This document shows, piece after piece, positions 52,863 through 64,000 of a stretch of DNA of 64,000 nt. The DNA is taken from positions 15,721,358 to 15,785,357 of the forward strand of contig NC_083653.1 of NCBI RefSeq assembly GCF_963576545.1, written 5' to 3'. Position 1 is the stretch's first letter. Each line of letters begins with the position of its first letter. The notes under the pieces are model-generated. The model did not search any database and was not told the origin of the DNA. It was given only the letters and a program-made list of their open reading frames with translations. Position numbers and translations under genes: made by a program. The stretch is from Limanda limanda (lineage: Eukaryota; Chordata; Actinopteri; Pleuronectiformes; Pleuronectidae).

Positions 52863-53479
52863 TGCTTGTGTTAGTGGCATTATTCAACATGTAACAGTTA
52901 GTGAAATTTCTAAGCAAAAAAAAAGGTAACCAAAATCTGAAAAACCTGAAAAACAGGTGAGGGTCAACGACCACCGCCACCACTCACACAGGCAGTAAAG
53001 AATGACCTCCGTCAAAACAGTGGGCGACCTGTGGCTGCAGGCCTCCCTGGAGGAAGCTCACCTGACCAAACCACCCCCCAAGCCACAAGGGCCTACATAA
53101 GAGGTTCGTTATTATAAGTACATATGTACGTACACATCCTTCGCAGGGTTAATACACTAAGTATTCTTAATACTATCCTTAATACTTCACAGATTTCTCA
53201 AAATGGGTTCAAGAAGAACTCAAAGTAAATTGTCATTACAGGAGTAAACTTTGCTTCTTATAAATCTAATTCAAAGACTCATTTTTAGAATATGGCGTTC
53301 AATTAGATTCACTCTGTAAATTAGTTTTTGAAAAGTGCAATATAAATAAAGGTTATTATTAGTATTATTGTCAGCTGAGAGGGCAGATAGAGAGGCCTGA
53401 GGTTCACACCTTAAAAATAACATCTAACAGTTGATGATAGTGTTGTACCATAATAACACTTATTAAAATAATAATAATT

Positions 53480-53720
53480 ATAACTTTATTTCTAAAGCAC
53501 TTATCTAAAAAAGGTTACAAACTGCTTCAAAAAAAATCCATGGCAAAAAAAAAAAAGAAATCATTTGTAATGAAAAGGTATTCAATCCAGTTCAAATTTA
53601 AGTTCTAAATCATAACATAATAGGGTCAAGACCTTAAAATGTATAGAGAAACCCAACAGTCCCCTCAAAGCAGTAATTAGGCGGCTGCCCTTGACCGGTT
53701 GCACCTTCTTTTTCTCTAAG
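53480..53720 (+). repeat. Dispersed LINE/SINE 3'-type repeat, partial copy
   Basis: Contains AACTTTATTTCTAAAGCACTT, GGTTACAAACTGCTTCA, AGAGAAACCCAACAG and GGCTGCCCTTGACCGGTTG, matching in order the element at 12125-12560. A separate SINE-like tail, GTGCAATATAAATAAAGG, lies at about 53334-53360. Confidence 0.45.
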
Positions 53721-54320
53721 AGAGAAGTGCTGGAAATTACAATGAGGATGAGGGTCAATCCACTTCCACAGCACAAAAAGAATGTCATTAAGCATTGGCC
53801 TATGACTCACAACGAAACATTGTAGGCCAGGCGCTGTGAAATTAAATGTCAATTTATTTGGGTAGCTGTAGCCCCCTGCGAACTACTGGACCATCAGTTA
53901 AAGGTGGGTGAGGTGCTCGAAAGATTGTTTGACAAACATGAAATATGAACTACTCTACTGCATTTGTACTTGCCGAAAATAAAGAAGACTTCATCAAAAA
54001 GAAAGGCCTATTGTCTTTATTTGACACGGGGGAGGTGATGGGTCAATCAGAAATGATGGTGACATATTGTGTCTCTGACTCCACCTCTTTGGCGTCAGGG
54101 TGGTCAGGCACATTATCAGGATCGTCGTCTAGTTGAGTAGGACATTGTTCTCCTCTAATTGGCAATGTTGAGGGGAATCACATGGAGTATGCCATAATGA
54201 TATCATAAGCCTTTTCCGGGTAGATCCTGAGTCCATGTTGGCTGATGATATGGGATGAATAGGCTTAAACACATATGATCTTCACAGTACAGAACATAAA
54301 TTAGCTGCAGTAGCTGTATT

Positions 54321-54590
54321 GTGAAGACTCTATGGAATCATCATTTACTGCTTTTCTCTCTGTACACCAACTCTCTCAGCTCTGTCATTGACTCACATGG
54401 CTTTTCCTACCACAGCTACGCAGATGACACCCAGCCAATTCTCTCTTTTCCCCAACCTGAAACACAGGTAGCATTACGAATCTCTGACTGTCTGACTGAC
54501 ATCTCTCAGCGGATGTCTGCACACGCCCTGAAAATCAATCTTGAGGGAAGGGCTCTCCCACCCATGACCTGACTATTACCTTTGCATAAA
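54321..54590 (+). pseudogene. L2-type LINE reverse transcriptase fragment
   Basis: Encodes LYTNSLSSVIDSHGFSYHSY followed by ADDTQPILSFPQPETQ and RISDCLTDISQRMSAHALKI. It includes the YADDTQ catalytic block and the segment after it in fish L2/Maui-like reverse transcriptases. It is interrupted after LKINLEG, so only about 80 codons remain. Confidence 0.75.
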
Positions 54591-57500
54591 ACTAAGGGCA
54601 ACACAAAAACTTTGTTCCGAACTGAGAACATGCCAACGATGTGTCATACGAGTGATTTGAGGGCTGAGAATTTTGTTCGAATAAATGATAGATTGTGCAG
54701 CAAAAAGGTTACTCACACACAGATTATCATCAGGGAATGATAAACAAATGGGGTCTGATCGGAGTATATGTGCTTCAATATCAACTGGCTTCTCAAGGAA
54801 AGGGCACGCCATGTCTGACACCTCCTTCAGTTTGCAGGATTCAGATGAAGAGAATGGGAAACTCAGGCTTCGTTCAAGTGCTGACACTCACACACACTCA
54901 ACCAATAACCATTCTGTTGTCGATGCCTATAAGCCATTCAACGTTTTCTCTCCTGTCACACACTTTGATGACAGAGAAACAAGGCAGGTCTGACAAGACC
55001 ATGATTAACCTGCAGCAATACAGAATGTAGGGGATGATTGGGTTCAGCGATTGTCCTTTATCAGAGCTCAAATATACCCTTGGAAATAAAGGACTGTTAT
55101 ACTGGTATTCTATTTTAAAAACAAGATATTTCTAAATGTCTGAAAATTATCCCAAATATAATATATGTTACCTTACTTGAACACAGATATTTTTGTAACT
55201 CTCCAAATGTCCTGAGAAATAACACAAAAAAAACATCTCTATTTCCAATTTTAGGTCAATTGATTTTATTTTGATTCACTTATTTTCTCATAGACCATAT
55301 GTATACACAATGTTAGTAAATGAGAAGATAACAGGAGGGTGTATTTTGGAAATATTATTAAATTTAACATTATTTACAAAGATGAGCTGGAGCCAAGGAC
55401 TTGAAATAAGAGCTAAGGACACTAGGATAATATAATCTATTGTCTACTTTATGTATTACAGAGTATTTTTTTGACCAGTAGTTGTTTGTTTTCACCAAAC
55501 CTCATTACCTAACAGTCTGAGGCAGCCTCTAGTGAAAAAAATCGAACTATACCATTGTTGATGACACTAACTGACTGACGTTAACCCCTCATCTGACAAA
55601 AAAACATCACCCTTTGAGACATCAAGCAATCCCTTAGAATATGTTTTTTTGGTCTTTATGTAATGTGATAATTAAACATCTCTGTCTTTAAAATTGAGTG
55701 AAGAGAGTTGTTGTTCACCTTTAAAAATACCTGTTGACAGCTTGTTTGTCTCTCTTCCCATGGTGTTAGCACTCAAGAACTCAAGGGTCCTCTCCTCCTC
55801 CGCAACATGCTAATGTTGAAAATGGAAAGGACTCCTTTGTGCACAGCTCAAGATGTAGGTGATTGCAACATACATCCTTTTTTTTCTCAATTTGACAACA
55901 GCACAATCTGATAGGCGGAAGAGCATCACTGGTTCATTCTGTTTTTTAAATTTATATTCCCTGCCACCTTTTCACCGTTGTGCAATAGCAATCACTTTTT
56001 TTGAAAGCACAGTGAATGTGCATTTATAATTTCAGTCAGTGTTGGCAGAGCCAAAGCAACTACACAAAAGCCATTGTGTGTTCAGAGAACTGAATTGGAA
56101 GAAATATTCCTCATCTTTTTCATCTGTATCTTTTTTTGTGAACGAGCATCCCACTCTATCCTGAATCCAGCAAAACAACTGGACAAAATATGTGAGGAAT
56201 CATGTGACTAATGGCAGCAGCAGCCGGGGTATGAGGAGGTGCGGTGGAACTAAAAGGCCACATGTAATTAGGTGTGGTGTTGACAGCCTAATAATGGTGC
56301 TGATTTTTTCTGAAAAAAGTGCTAACGACTGGCCTCGTCAATTGTGTGGAGGTCACTATAATTCTCATTCCAGTTAGTGTGAGGTCCAAATAACACAGTA
56401 CCTCCACAGAAGAGGTTTATATATATTTTTTTCATGGTTTAAGGTACCCTGTGTGTCATACATACAATTTAGTTTTTGTTTGAAAACGACATTTCTTTAA
56501 TAAAAAGATCTCTGTCCACATGATTGTTTTAGCTCTGCGTCAGTTTTATTCCCCTGTCCATACTAACACGCCTGAAAATGCATTATCACATTATCACTCA
56601 CTTACTGTATGTGTGCATCCCACTTGACTTGGGAATGGTTGTAGTTTGTTTAAATCATAGCTCCTAAACAGTTGTGTCACCGTAAAGAGCATCGTTTGAC
56701 TGCTCAACAGCTGTTGGCAAAGACAACCGGGTTAATAACACTAATTGATTATCCTTGCTGTGTTCTAAACCGAAGGCCAAAGGCTAATGGTGGCTATATA
56801 CTACCAAAAGTGGCTCTTGTGATCGCAGTCTGACGAATTGGCGAAGGCTTAGCTTTATAATCAGATTCTCCTAATTTCACTTCAGTACTGACATTTCGTT
56901 CATATCAGATGACTTCCTGTTGTGGTTAGTTTAGTCCTGACTAATCAGTTTTGACAAACTGATCTTTTCTTTTGATTTCAATCAGAATTCAAAAGAAAAG
57001 ATCTCCCTGTGCCCTTTGAACATGTGATATTATAACCATATGTATTGATGGGGGGGGAGGGGGGGAACAGGAAACTCACTTTTGTTTGCCACGTTCTCTT
57101 GTTCACTCTGCAACTGAGGTGTGAAGTTATAAAGTTGGGTGGTTGGGCTGTGATGTTTGGGTGTTTTTCAGCCGTCACTTTCTGTACATGTAAAAGCTTT
57201 CAAGTGAGACATGATGGAACAGAATGGTAACAAGCTGTGACTCGTTATTTTTAGCTGTTAGAGGTGAGATATCTGCACATTCACAGACGAGGACAACCGG
57301 TCAAAAATCTGGAATAGTTTGTGGAGGAATATATATTTATTTTAGAATACTTAATTACATTATGTAGCCTGGAGAAATACATTAAAATTATTTCTTTATA
57401 GTTTTAGAGACAATTATTAGAATTACCCACAATGTAATAGCACTTTCCTGATATTGTTTTTCATAACTACCTATTGAAAAAAGCAATTGTCCTACAATAG

Positions 57501-59407
57501 TAAAAATATATGAATAAATCCTCATTATTTGAAATATCCCAGGCTGTTAAAGCCCCCCCCTCTCAGACACAGTACCATGGAACAGGTGTCACGTTTATGT
57601 AGATTAATAAAAGTCAGTATTTTATTTAATAGAATTTCTCTGTTTATTTGTGATATGAAAAAGCGACTCTATCATTTGTCTCTAACAGTCAACAGCCATT
57701 TTAATCACATTTACTAAGGCTCCAAATAACACATTACCTGCAATACTACTACATGTCAAAATGGCTGCCATGAAAAAGGTCCATAAGGCAGTTAAAGTAA
57801 GTAAAATATAAAGCATTATATTATATTATATATTATTAAGAATATGGACAAATATAATAATTAAATAATGAATTCCTGTTTACTTGCAATGTGCCTGTGA
57901 ATGTGTTTTGTATGCATGACAGTCCATATAACAATTGTCTGTGGTATTTGTTGTTGTTCATTGGCAGAGAATAGGTATGAAAACATCCATTCACACGTTT
58001 CAAAGGAGTCCTGCAACATAATCTATTTATACCTGAAATGCACCCATTGCTTTGTGTGTTTCTCACACAAACACATAATCAGCTAGCCCCTTCCCCCTAT
58101 CTCTCAACAGAAAATAAAATACTTGTAAGCTGACCTTTTAGCCCCAATTTCATGTACCTCTGATAATGGAACACGTTCTTATGTTCATTGAGTCTAACAT
58201 CTTCCAGGAACCATGTGCTCCATGTAGATAAAAGCTTAGAGTCTTCACATAAAGGTCTCTTAACCCTGCACCCCATTAATGGTAATTCATACAAGCTCAC
58301 ATACAAGCTGGGGTAAAGGAAAATAAAATGCAACTGATGCCATTAAAAGTTTACCAGAGTGATGTAAAATGTTACAGGAAAGATGTTGTTCCAAGATCTT
58401 CTGTATCTTCCATTAAATAAAGAAATTGGTGATTGCCTGCAGTAATGTTTCTTGTGAATAGATATCTTGATGTATTCTCTGGGTAAATAATACAAATCAT
58501 TACCAGGATAAAGACGCAAGAGATTTCATTACTTTCAGACTGAGCTGCTTCCTTTTTATTTTAAAGGACAATTTACATTTTAAATCAAAAGATGAAAAAC
58601 CAAGCGAAGCAGAAACTTTAACAGTTACACACATTTATCTTAGGAAGTCAGATCTTTTTCCAGTCATATCTCCACAGAGTGACTCATCCATTTAGTTATC
58701 TGATAAAAGCATAGCATGCAGCATTTTGAAGCAACGTCACTACAATCTAAGTAACTACAATCCTAAAATCAGCAGACAGACAGCATGACAAGAAATAAAA
58801 GAAGCAGTCATAGGCATTGTGCTAAGTAACACAAAGATAACACATCACTGTGACAATGGTCATATACAAGAAGAAGAAACTGCAGTTAAAGTGTGAAATC
58901 GCAACGTTCCCAGGCTGAAAAATGTATGCACACTAAGCCTGATAATAATTTACAAATAAAGACATGGATAAATTAACAACAATTGATACACTCTCTGAAT
59001 TAATTTGCAGATATTCCCAGAGTTTGTTTGTTTTGAAACATAGAATAAATTATATCTATGTGATTAAATGAATTCTAATGGATTTCTATTTGACTGAATT
59101 ACCTCATGTTGACCATAGATCAAGAAGGAATTTTGACTAGACTAGATTCCGAACAAGTATTGACTTCTTTTTAGTTTTGTATTTTTCCTTGGTGAACAAC
59201 TGCTCCACAACCAATTATGACCACTACAAGCTGAATAAAAACACAAATATAGTGTCTGTAAAGTTTACTCTCAATTGTACAAAAGAAGGGCAGTTGGTTT
59301 CACCTCGCTCCACAAAGTATAAACCTGTCAATCATCCTTATTTGAGCTCTGTAAATCTCTGATTCTTTGTGTAAAACAGATATCACGTAATCTTCCCTTC
59401 AGCCTAG

Positions 59408-59408
<1 letters not shown>

Positions 59409-59438
<30 letters not shown>

Positions 59439-59539
59439 CTTCTTCTTCTTCTTCTTCTTCTTCTTCTTCTTCTTCTTCTTCTTCTTCTTCTTCTTCTTCT
59501 TCTTCTTCTTCTTCTTCTTCTTCTTCTTCTTCTTCTTCT
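59409..59539. repeat. TTC/GAA microsatellite
   Basis: About 131 bp of near-perfect TTC. The opposite strand reads as poly-Lys, which is not a gene. Confidence 0.95.
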
Positions 59540-60179
59540 CATATGTTAACATAGACATGCCCTGTCCTGTTTTTTTTCTTTTTCAGGCTTCAACCAGCAT
59601 AATCTGAAAGACAAATGGAATCTTTTAATGTGTGATTTTGCTTAACTGTCGACAACAAGCCCCTATGGCCAAATTCACGTGGAAGAATTGTCTATCGGAT
59701 CCTTGTTGCACTGATCACATGCACCATATATAAGCCTGAAATATAGAGAGATAGTGTTATGTTAAGGGCAGTTTTGTGGTCTTTATAAAAACAACAAATG
59801 CACAAAAAGAAAAAAATAACATTATTTTACCTTATTGAACAAGTGAATAGTATGCTTCCATTAGTTGTGCTTTACTGTTGTTGTGGTGGAAAAGAATGCC
59901 TTTCCTTCTCAGATGCCTTCAGTCTCTGATGTGGAGTTCTGTTTGTGGACATGGAGGTGGCTCCCAACTCTAACAGGAAGGGGAGCAACGTCATGGTGGA
60001 TAGCCATTGGATGCATATGAGTGAGGTCAACACTGATGTGGAGAACGTTGATGCTTGGCTCCTGGTGACCCTGAGAAGAGGCCTGAGATGTTCTCAGAGG
60101 ACTCGTTGGGAAAGGAGTAGAGATGTCCCGGGTCAAAGTAAGTTAAGCTCTGCTGTGAAACTCGTCTAATTGCTGTTTA

Positions 60180-60770
60180 GTGGCCGATGGAAGGTCAGTA
60201 TCAAGCACTTTGTGGTACAGTAGTCGAGTCTGGATGTTACACGAGTGTTTCTGCAGCAGTAGGTGAAAGTGGGGGTCGATGGCGGGCGGGGTGGAGTCGA
60301 GGATGACTCCAAGATTGCAGATTTGGGTGTAGGGGGGGCGACAATGGAGCCATCAATATCGAGTTTGGATTCCAGAGTGGGAGTCTGGGCCAATGATTAC
60401 GATTTCTGATTTATTGAGGTTGATTCTTTTCGTCAATATCGTCAGCTTATCAGTGGAACTGGAGGCCATGGTGGTGGAGGATCTGTCCAAGTGCTAGCAT
60501 GTAGATGATGAATAGGAGAGGACCAAGCACAGAACCCTGGGGGACATCATGTGTGAGAGGAACTGTGATGGATTTGCAGTTTTGATTGCGATGAATTGAT
60601 GTGCCAGTAATGCCATGGGTGGTTTTGAGGCTTGTGATGAGTGTGGAATGGTTAATGGTGTCAAAAGCTGGAGGGCGAGGAGGATGAGGATGCCGATGGA
60701 AGCTGAGTTTGAGGAAAACAAAAGGGACCAGAACGATCCTGATTCATGATCCGACACCGTCGTTTAATAA
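60180..60770 (-). pseudogene. L2-type LINE reverse transcriptase relic
   Basis: The minus strand encodes HDVPQGSVLGPLLFIIYM (about 60500-60550), the conserved reverse transcriptase block before the active site. The active-site position degrades to ADDI without its YADD Tyr. Downstream pieces recall the L2 thumb region (for example SAILESSSTPPRPPS, SRLDYCTTKCLI). Several frameshifts are present. Confidence 0.65.
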
Positions 60771-60891
60771 CTAAATACATTTGATGGTGAGTTTGTGTGA
60801 AAAGACAGACATTACTGTGGAGAGCAATCAAAATATTCAAAACAAAATCATCACTATAGTTATTTTTATTTGGATTTATTTATTCACTTGG

Positions 60892-60901
60892 GGGGGGGGG
60901 A
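60892..60901. repeat. Poly-G run
   Basis: Ten or so consecutive G. A comparable poly-C run lies at 61803-61819. Confidence 0.8.
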
Positions 60902-61129
60902 TTCTTCAACACAACACTAGAGCAATAGGTAGGGGGGACCCCCTGATTTCCACTGAGCAAGGTACATGTTCTAATGCTACATATACATACATATGAAAAA
61001 AAATTCACATAGCTCTGGTCAAAAAAATAAAAAAAATAATTCCCAAAACTCTTGAACTACATATTCCTTGAATGATGACTGAATAAAAAGGGTGAAAAGG
61101 GTGAAATAATAACTTAATCACACGCTCTA

Positions 61130-61516
61130 TTAGCCTAAAGTCAGTATCTCACTTTGTCTGTGAGGAGCTTCCATCAGACTGATACAGTTTGCAACCACCC
61201 TATCTCCCAAAACGGTGCAGTCTGATCCATTCAGAGCTGTGATTTCCGTTTCCGCCCCCATGCTAGACGAACTGGCCTGATGGGTGCAGCAAAACCACAG
61301 CCTCTGGAGGCGCAGGGGCTCTTGCCAGACGGCACGCCTGAAGATGAAGTATATGAAAGGGTTGTACATGGTGGAGCTCTTGGCGAAGAGGCAGGGCAAC
61401 AGGGTGATGAAAGGAGTCATCTGGCTCTGCTCCTGGGAGTGAAACATGCTCCAGTAACTCACAGCCACGTATGGGGTCCAGGCAATCAGGAAACCCAGGC
61501 TGATAGACACACCCAT
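61130..61516 (-). CDS. Neuropsin-group opsin B, terminal exon only
   Basis: Minus-strand exon after a clean acceptor (TTATCTCAG), phase 0, coding 128 residues to the stop at 61130. It covers helix 6 (SLGFLIAWTPYVAVSYW), the loop, helix 7 with the retinal Lys in CLFAKSSTMYNPFIYFIF, and the tail. Splice position, phase and sequence match the last exon of opsin A (LLPCMFAKSSTVYNPLIY), and both proteins end in TLG. The tail has a Cys pair (FCCTH) suitable for palmitoylation, which opsin A lacks. The remaining exons must lie beyond 64000. The two genes are in the same orientation, indicating tandem duplication. Confidence 0.88.
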   Translation of the reverse strand: MGVSISLGFLIAWTPYVAVSYWSMFHSQEQSQMTPFITLLPCLFAKSSTMYNPFIYFIFRRAVWQEPLRLQRLWFCCTHQASSSSMGAETEITALNGSDCTVLGDRVVANCISLMEAPHRQSEILTLG

Positions 61517-64000
61517 CTGAGATAAGAAGAGCACAAGAGAGAACAGTTGAAAGTGTTACTTCACCCCTAAGTTCTGACTGGATTGTCTCCCAATTAATTA
61601 ATAAGAGGCTTCATGCCTCTGGAGTTATCTGACGGCCAAGACCACATTCGTCTCAAGCTGAGATTGCTGTGGTCTTGGCCGTCTTCGAGAGGATGAGCTC
61701 TGAATGGTAGAAGATGTGATGATTTAGAGGTTTATTTTCAGCAAGGATTTTAAAATGAGGGCAGGTTCTAGATTTCCACTCACAGTCAATGGTGGCAGGC
61801 AGCCCCCCCCCCCCCCCCCTTGATTAGAGGATGATAAACTTTTCAAATATATTGAAATATCGTGAAGTAGCAGCATCTCAAATGGTTGACTCTAGGTTAG
61901 GTGGAGAAAAACTGTCTTGGACCAAGACGGTTAATACACTGGGTGGCATTTTAACCCATAAATGTAGTTTAATTAAATTGATAATAAATGTAATATTAAA
62001 TACTTTAAAGGGTTCAGTGTGTAAGATTAAGGTTAAAGGGATGCATTGGCAGAAATTGAATATCAAATAATCCTTGTGATGTTTTCACAAGGGTGTTTCA
62101 TCTAAATTGTAAGAATTTCAAGAGCTCAAAAAAACACATTGAAGTGTTCAGTTTTCTCTTTTCAATCTGAACAAAAATCTAAACATTAATCGGACGGAGT
62201 CAAAAAATCTCTTTCTTTATGCTATGATAACCTAACAGGCTGCTAGCCTGCACTTGGTATTTCCCTGTTCATCATTACACTTTACAAAGATTAAGGAGTT
62301 CCTTCTTTGAATATTCCACGTCATCAGTATCTTCATCTTTACATCAAGGAATATGAATGAGATGAAATGATTACTTTCCAACCTGACCAGATGGTTTGTT
62401 ACACACAACCATCTGAGGAGGCTTTGTTGGAATTTGTTGGAAAAGGGCATATACTTTCAATAATATCCTTGGCAGGTGATTGGATTAACCATCTATGACC
62501 TTCTAGTGTGGGTTTACCAAAGGCCGTTAGCAGGAGAGCGAAAACATCTTTTGCAGCGACAAAAACCTTCTTTCATCGCTCTTTGCTAGTTTTTTCAGTA
62601 AATAATATACAAGCAATATCCATGCTAACCTCTTTGGGAGCCACCTTTGTTGCTACTGCATATAAATATGGATGACATAGCAGCTTCCATAAAGTGAAGC
62701 CAAAGCATCTTTATGTCTAGGTATCTTTGGGTACCTGTCATAACTCAAACCTCCTCCATGTCACTTGAGTAGAACATTAACCAAACTAAAAAGTCAAATA
62801 AACTATACATTTTGCTCAAAGATTATTTCCGTCGTTTTCGTCGGTTCTTATCACACTGATGTATGTTTGAGTGCTCTTCCTGAATTTAGGTTTTAATTAT
62901 TTATTACATCTTAAATAAATGGGGTGAAATGTCATGATTGACAGCTGAGACTTACTCATGATTTGTTGAGTGTGTGTATTAGCGGGACCTTGATACTGTG
63001 GCTCCACCCCCGTCCAAAGGTGCAAGATGTCAGCATTCATATCCAAAATATTTGTCAGTGATATTTCCACATGTTATACACTTGACTAACTATCAAAATT
63101 GTAAAATTCTATCGAAATTTTAAGAAGGTATTCAGTTTCTCCAATAGATTGTATATAAAAATGGATGACTCATCTCCACTAACTTCCTCTATACAGAAAT
63201 TAAGCCAAAATATCTGGGAAAGGAATGATGACATCTTGCTATGAAGACGTAATTTAGAGCCAGCGAGGCGATCGGGAGATGGTGCTGCAGTAGCATGGAA
63301 GCTTCAGTTTATATAACTATGAGTAGGCACACAGTGGCTATAGAATAGTCTTGGTCAGATCAGAGCGGAACAGCTATAGGTTCAAGTTTCCTTGAGTGAT
63401 CTGGGAGGAAAGAGCAATAGAGCGAAACAGACCTATAAAAAGCTTTAATTTTCTTTTCTCAAGTGGTTCCTTAAGTGAAAGCTGCCAATCAAAAAGCACT
63501 TAGTACTCCATATCCCTTTATGTGGAGCATTCAATTCAGCTGAAAGATCTGTGATCAAAGGGAACCTGGTAAAAGTCAATGGCACAGTTACAGATATGTT
63601 TTTTTCATTTGTATCCTCAGGGCATTTGCCGCTACACAATCAAACCTGTGTTAAGAGGAAACAATAACATTGATCCTCTGACCTTTAGTGCTGTGCTGAG
63701 CATGTTGATTTCCCTGCAGTAACATTTCCCTGCAGCCTGATCAAGCTGCAACTAGAGTTTTATAAAGACTTTAAAAATCAAGTTTGTATTAATCAATTGA
63801 TTTTCATCTTGACAGCTTCAATCATCCACAGCATATCCAGCATCGCATTTAGACAACAGCAACATACTACTTCAGTCTTAATTATTAATTAATAGTCACA
63901 GCTTCAAATGAATTTGAGTAAAAAGTGTGTGTTACTATAAACATAACTGCTTATATGAGGTGTACTTTCGGGGCTTACAGATGACATTAACTTATCATCA
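61517..64000 (-). other. Opsin B intron (partial)
   Basis: No exon for helices 1-5 was found up to the right edge. Contains the hairpin at 61631-61683, a C run at 61803-61819 and a piece of the AAGTGAAGCCAA repeat family at about 63150-63240. Otherwise nothing named. Confidence 0.55.
61631..61683. repeat. 16-bp perfect inverted repeat with inner stem
   Basis: GACGGCCAAGACCACA at 61631-61646 pairs exactly with 61668-61683. Inside the 21-nt loop TCTCA (61651-61655) pairs with TGAGA (61659-61663). It lies about 115 nt upstream (in gene sense) of the opsin B terminal exon. Confidence 0.85.

Noticed and set aside
59328..59558. Poly-lysine frame
   Set aside because: Translation of the TTC/GAA microsatellite.
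61600..64000. Upstream exons of opsin B
   Set aside because: Searched for helix 4-5 (GPEPFG-type) and helix 1-3 sequence on the minus strand; none found, so they probably lie beyond the window.

Overview
The window is vertebrate nuclear DNA, most likely from a ray-finned (percomorph-type) teleost. The genes have GT-AG introns and vertebrate exon structures. The non-coding sequence is packed with repeat types familiar from fish: hAT, Tc1, L2/RTE-like LINEs, a tRNA-derived SINE, BEL/Pao and long microsatellites. Protein identities rest on recalled family sequences, because no search could be run.

Left part (1-26500, + strand). fkbp1b (FKBP12.6, 4 coding exons, 483-9421, 108 aa) is followed by mmut (mitochondrial methylmalonyl-CoA mutase, 12 coding exons, 12957-25625, 753 aa). 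Every splice junction of both was followed in phase. A ZNF143-type promoter motif lies at the left edge. A CCAAT/CRE promoter region precedes mmut.

Middle and right part (29500-64000, - strand). Two neuropsin-group opsin genes (OPN5-related; opn6/7/8/9-type) lie in tandem. Opsin A is complete (47483 down to 29582, 4 coding exons, 344 aa). Opsin B is represented by its last exon only (61516-61130), with the rest beyond the right edge. Human OPN5 and MMUT are both on 6p12.3, so the neighbourhood may be an old one.

The first intron of opsin A is about 12 kb and carries foreign + strand material. It holds a BEL/Pao gag fragment that runs into a GC-rich 202-bp minisatellite. It also holds a compact two-gene unit: a C2H2-finger ORF whose stop codon lies 11 nt before the start codon of a five-exon, 545-codon gene resembling the teleost proteins named SAMD3-like. 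This unit is the least ordinary coding content in the window. Opsin A intron 3 contains a hAT element with a perfect 8-bp target duplication. That hAT sits in an older MITE-like repeat and carries a fragment of the 3' end of 18S rRNA. The spacer between the opsins (47500-61100) has a second hAT with an 8-bp target duplication, a dead Tc1 transposase, a SINE, L2-type reverse transcriptase fragments, a perfect 36-bp inverted repeat and long microsatellites.

The conserved genes serve unrelated roles: ryanodine-receptor regulation/prolyl isomerisation, propionate catabolism and light sensing. They share a location, not a pathway.
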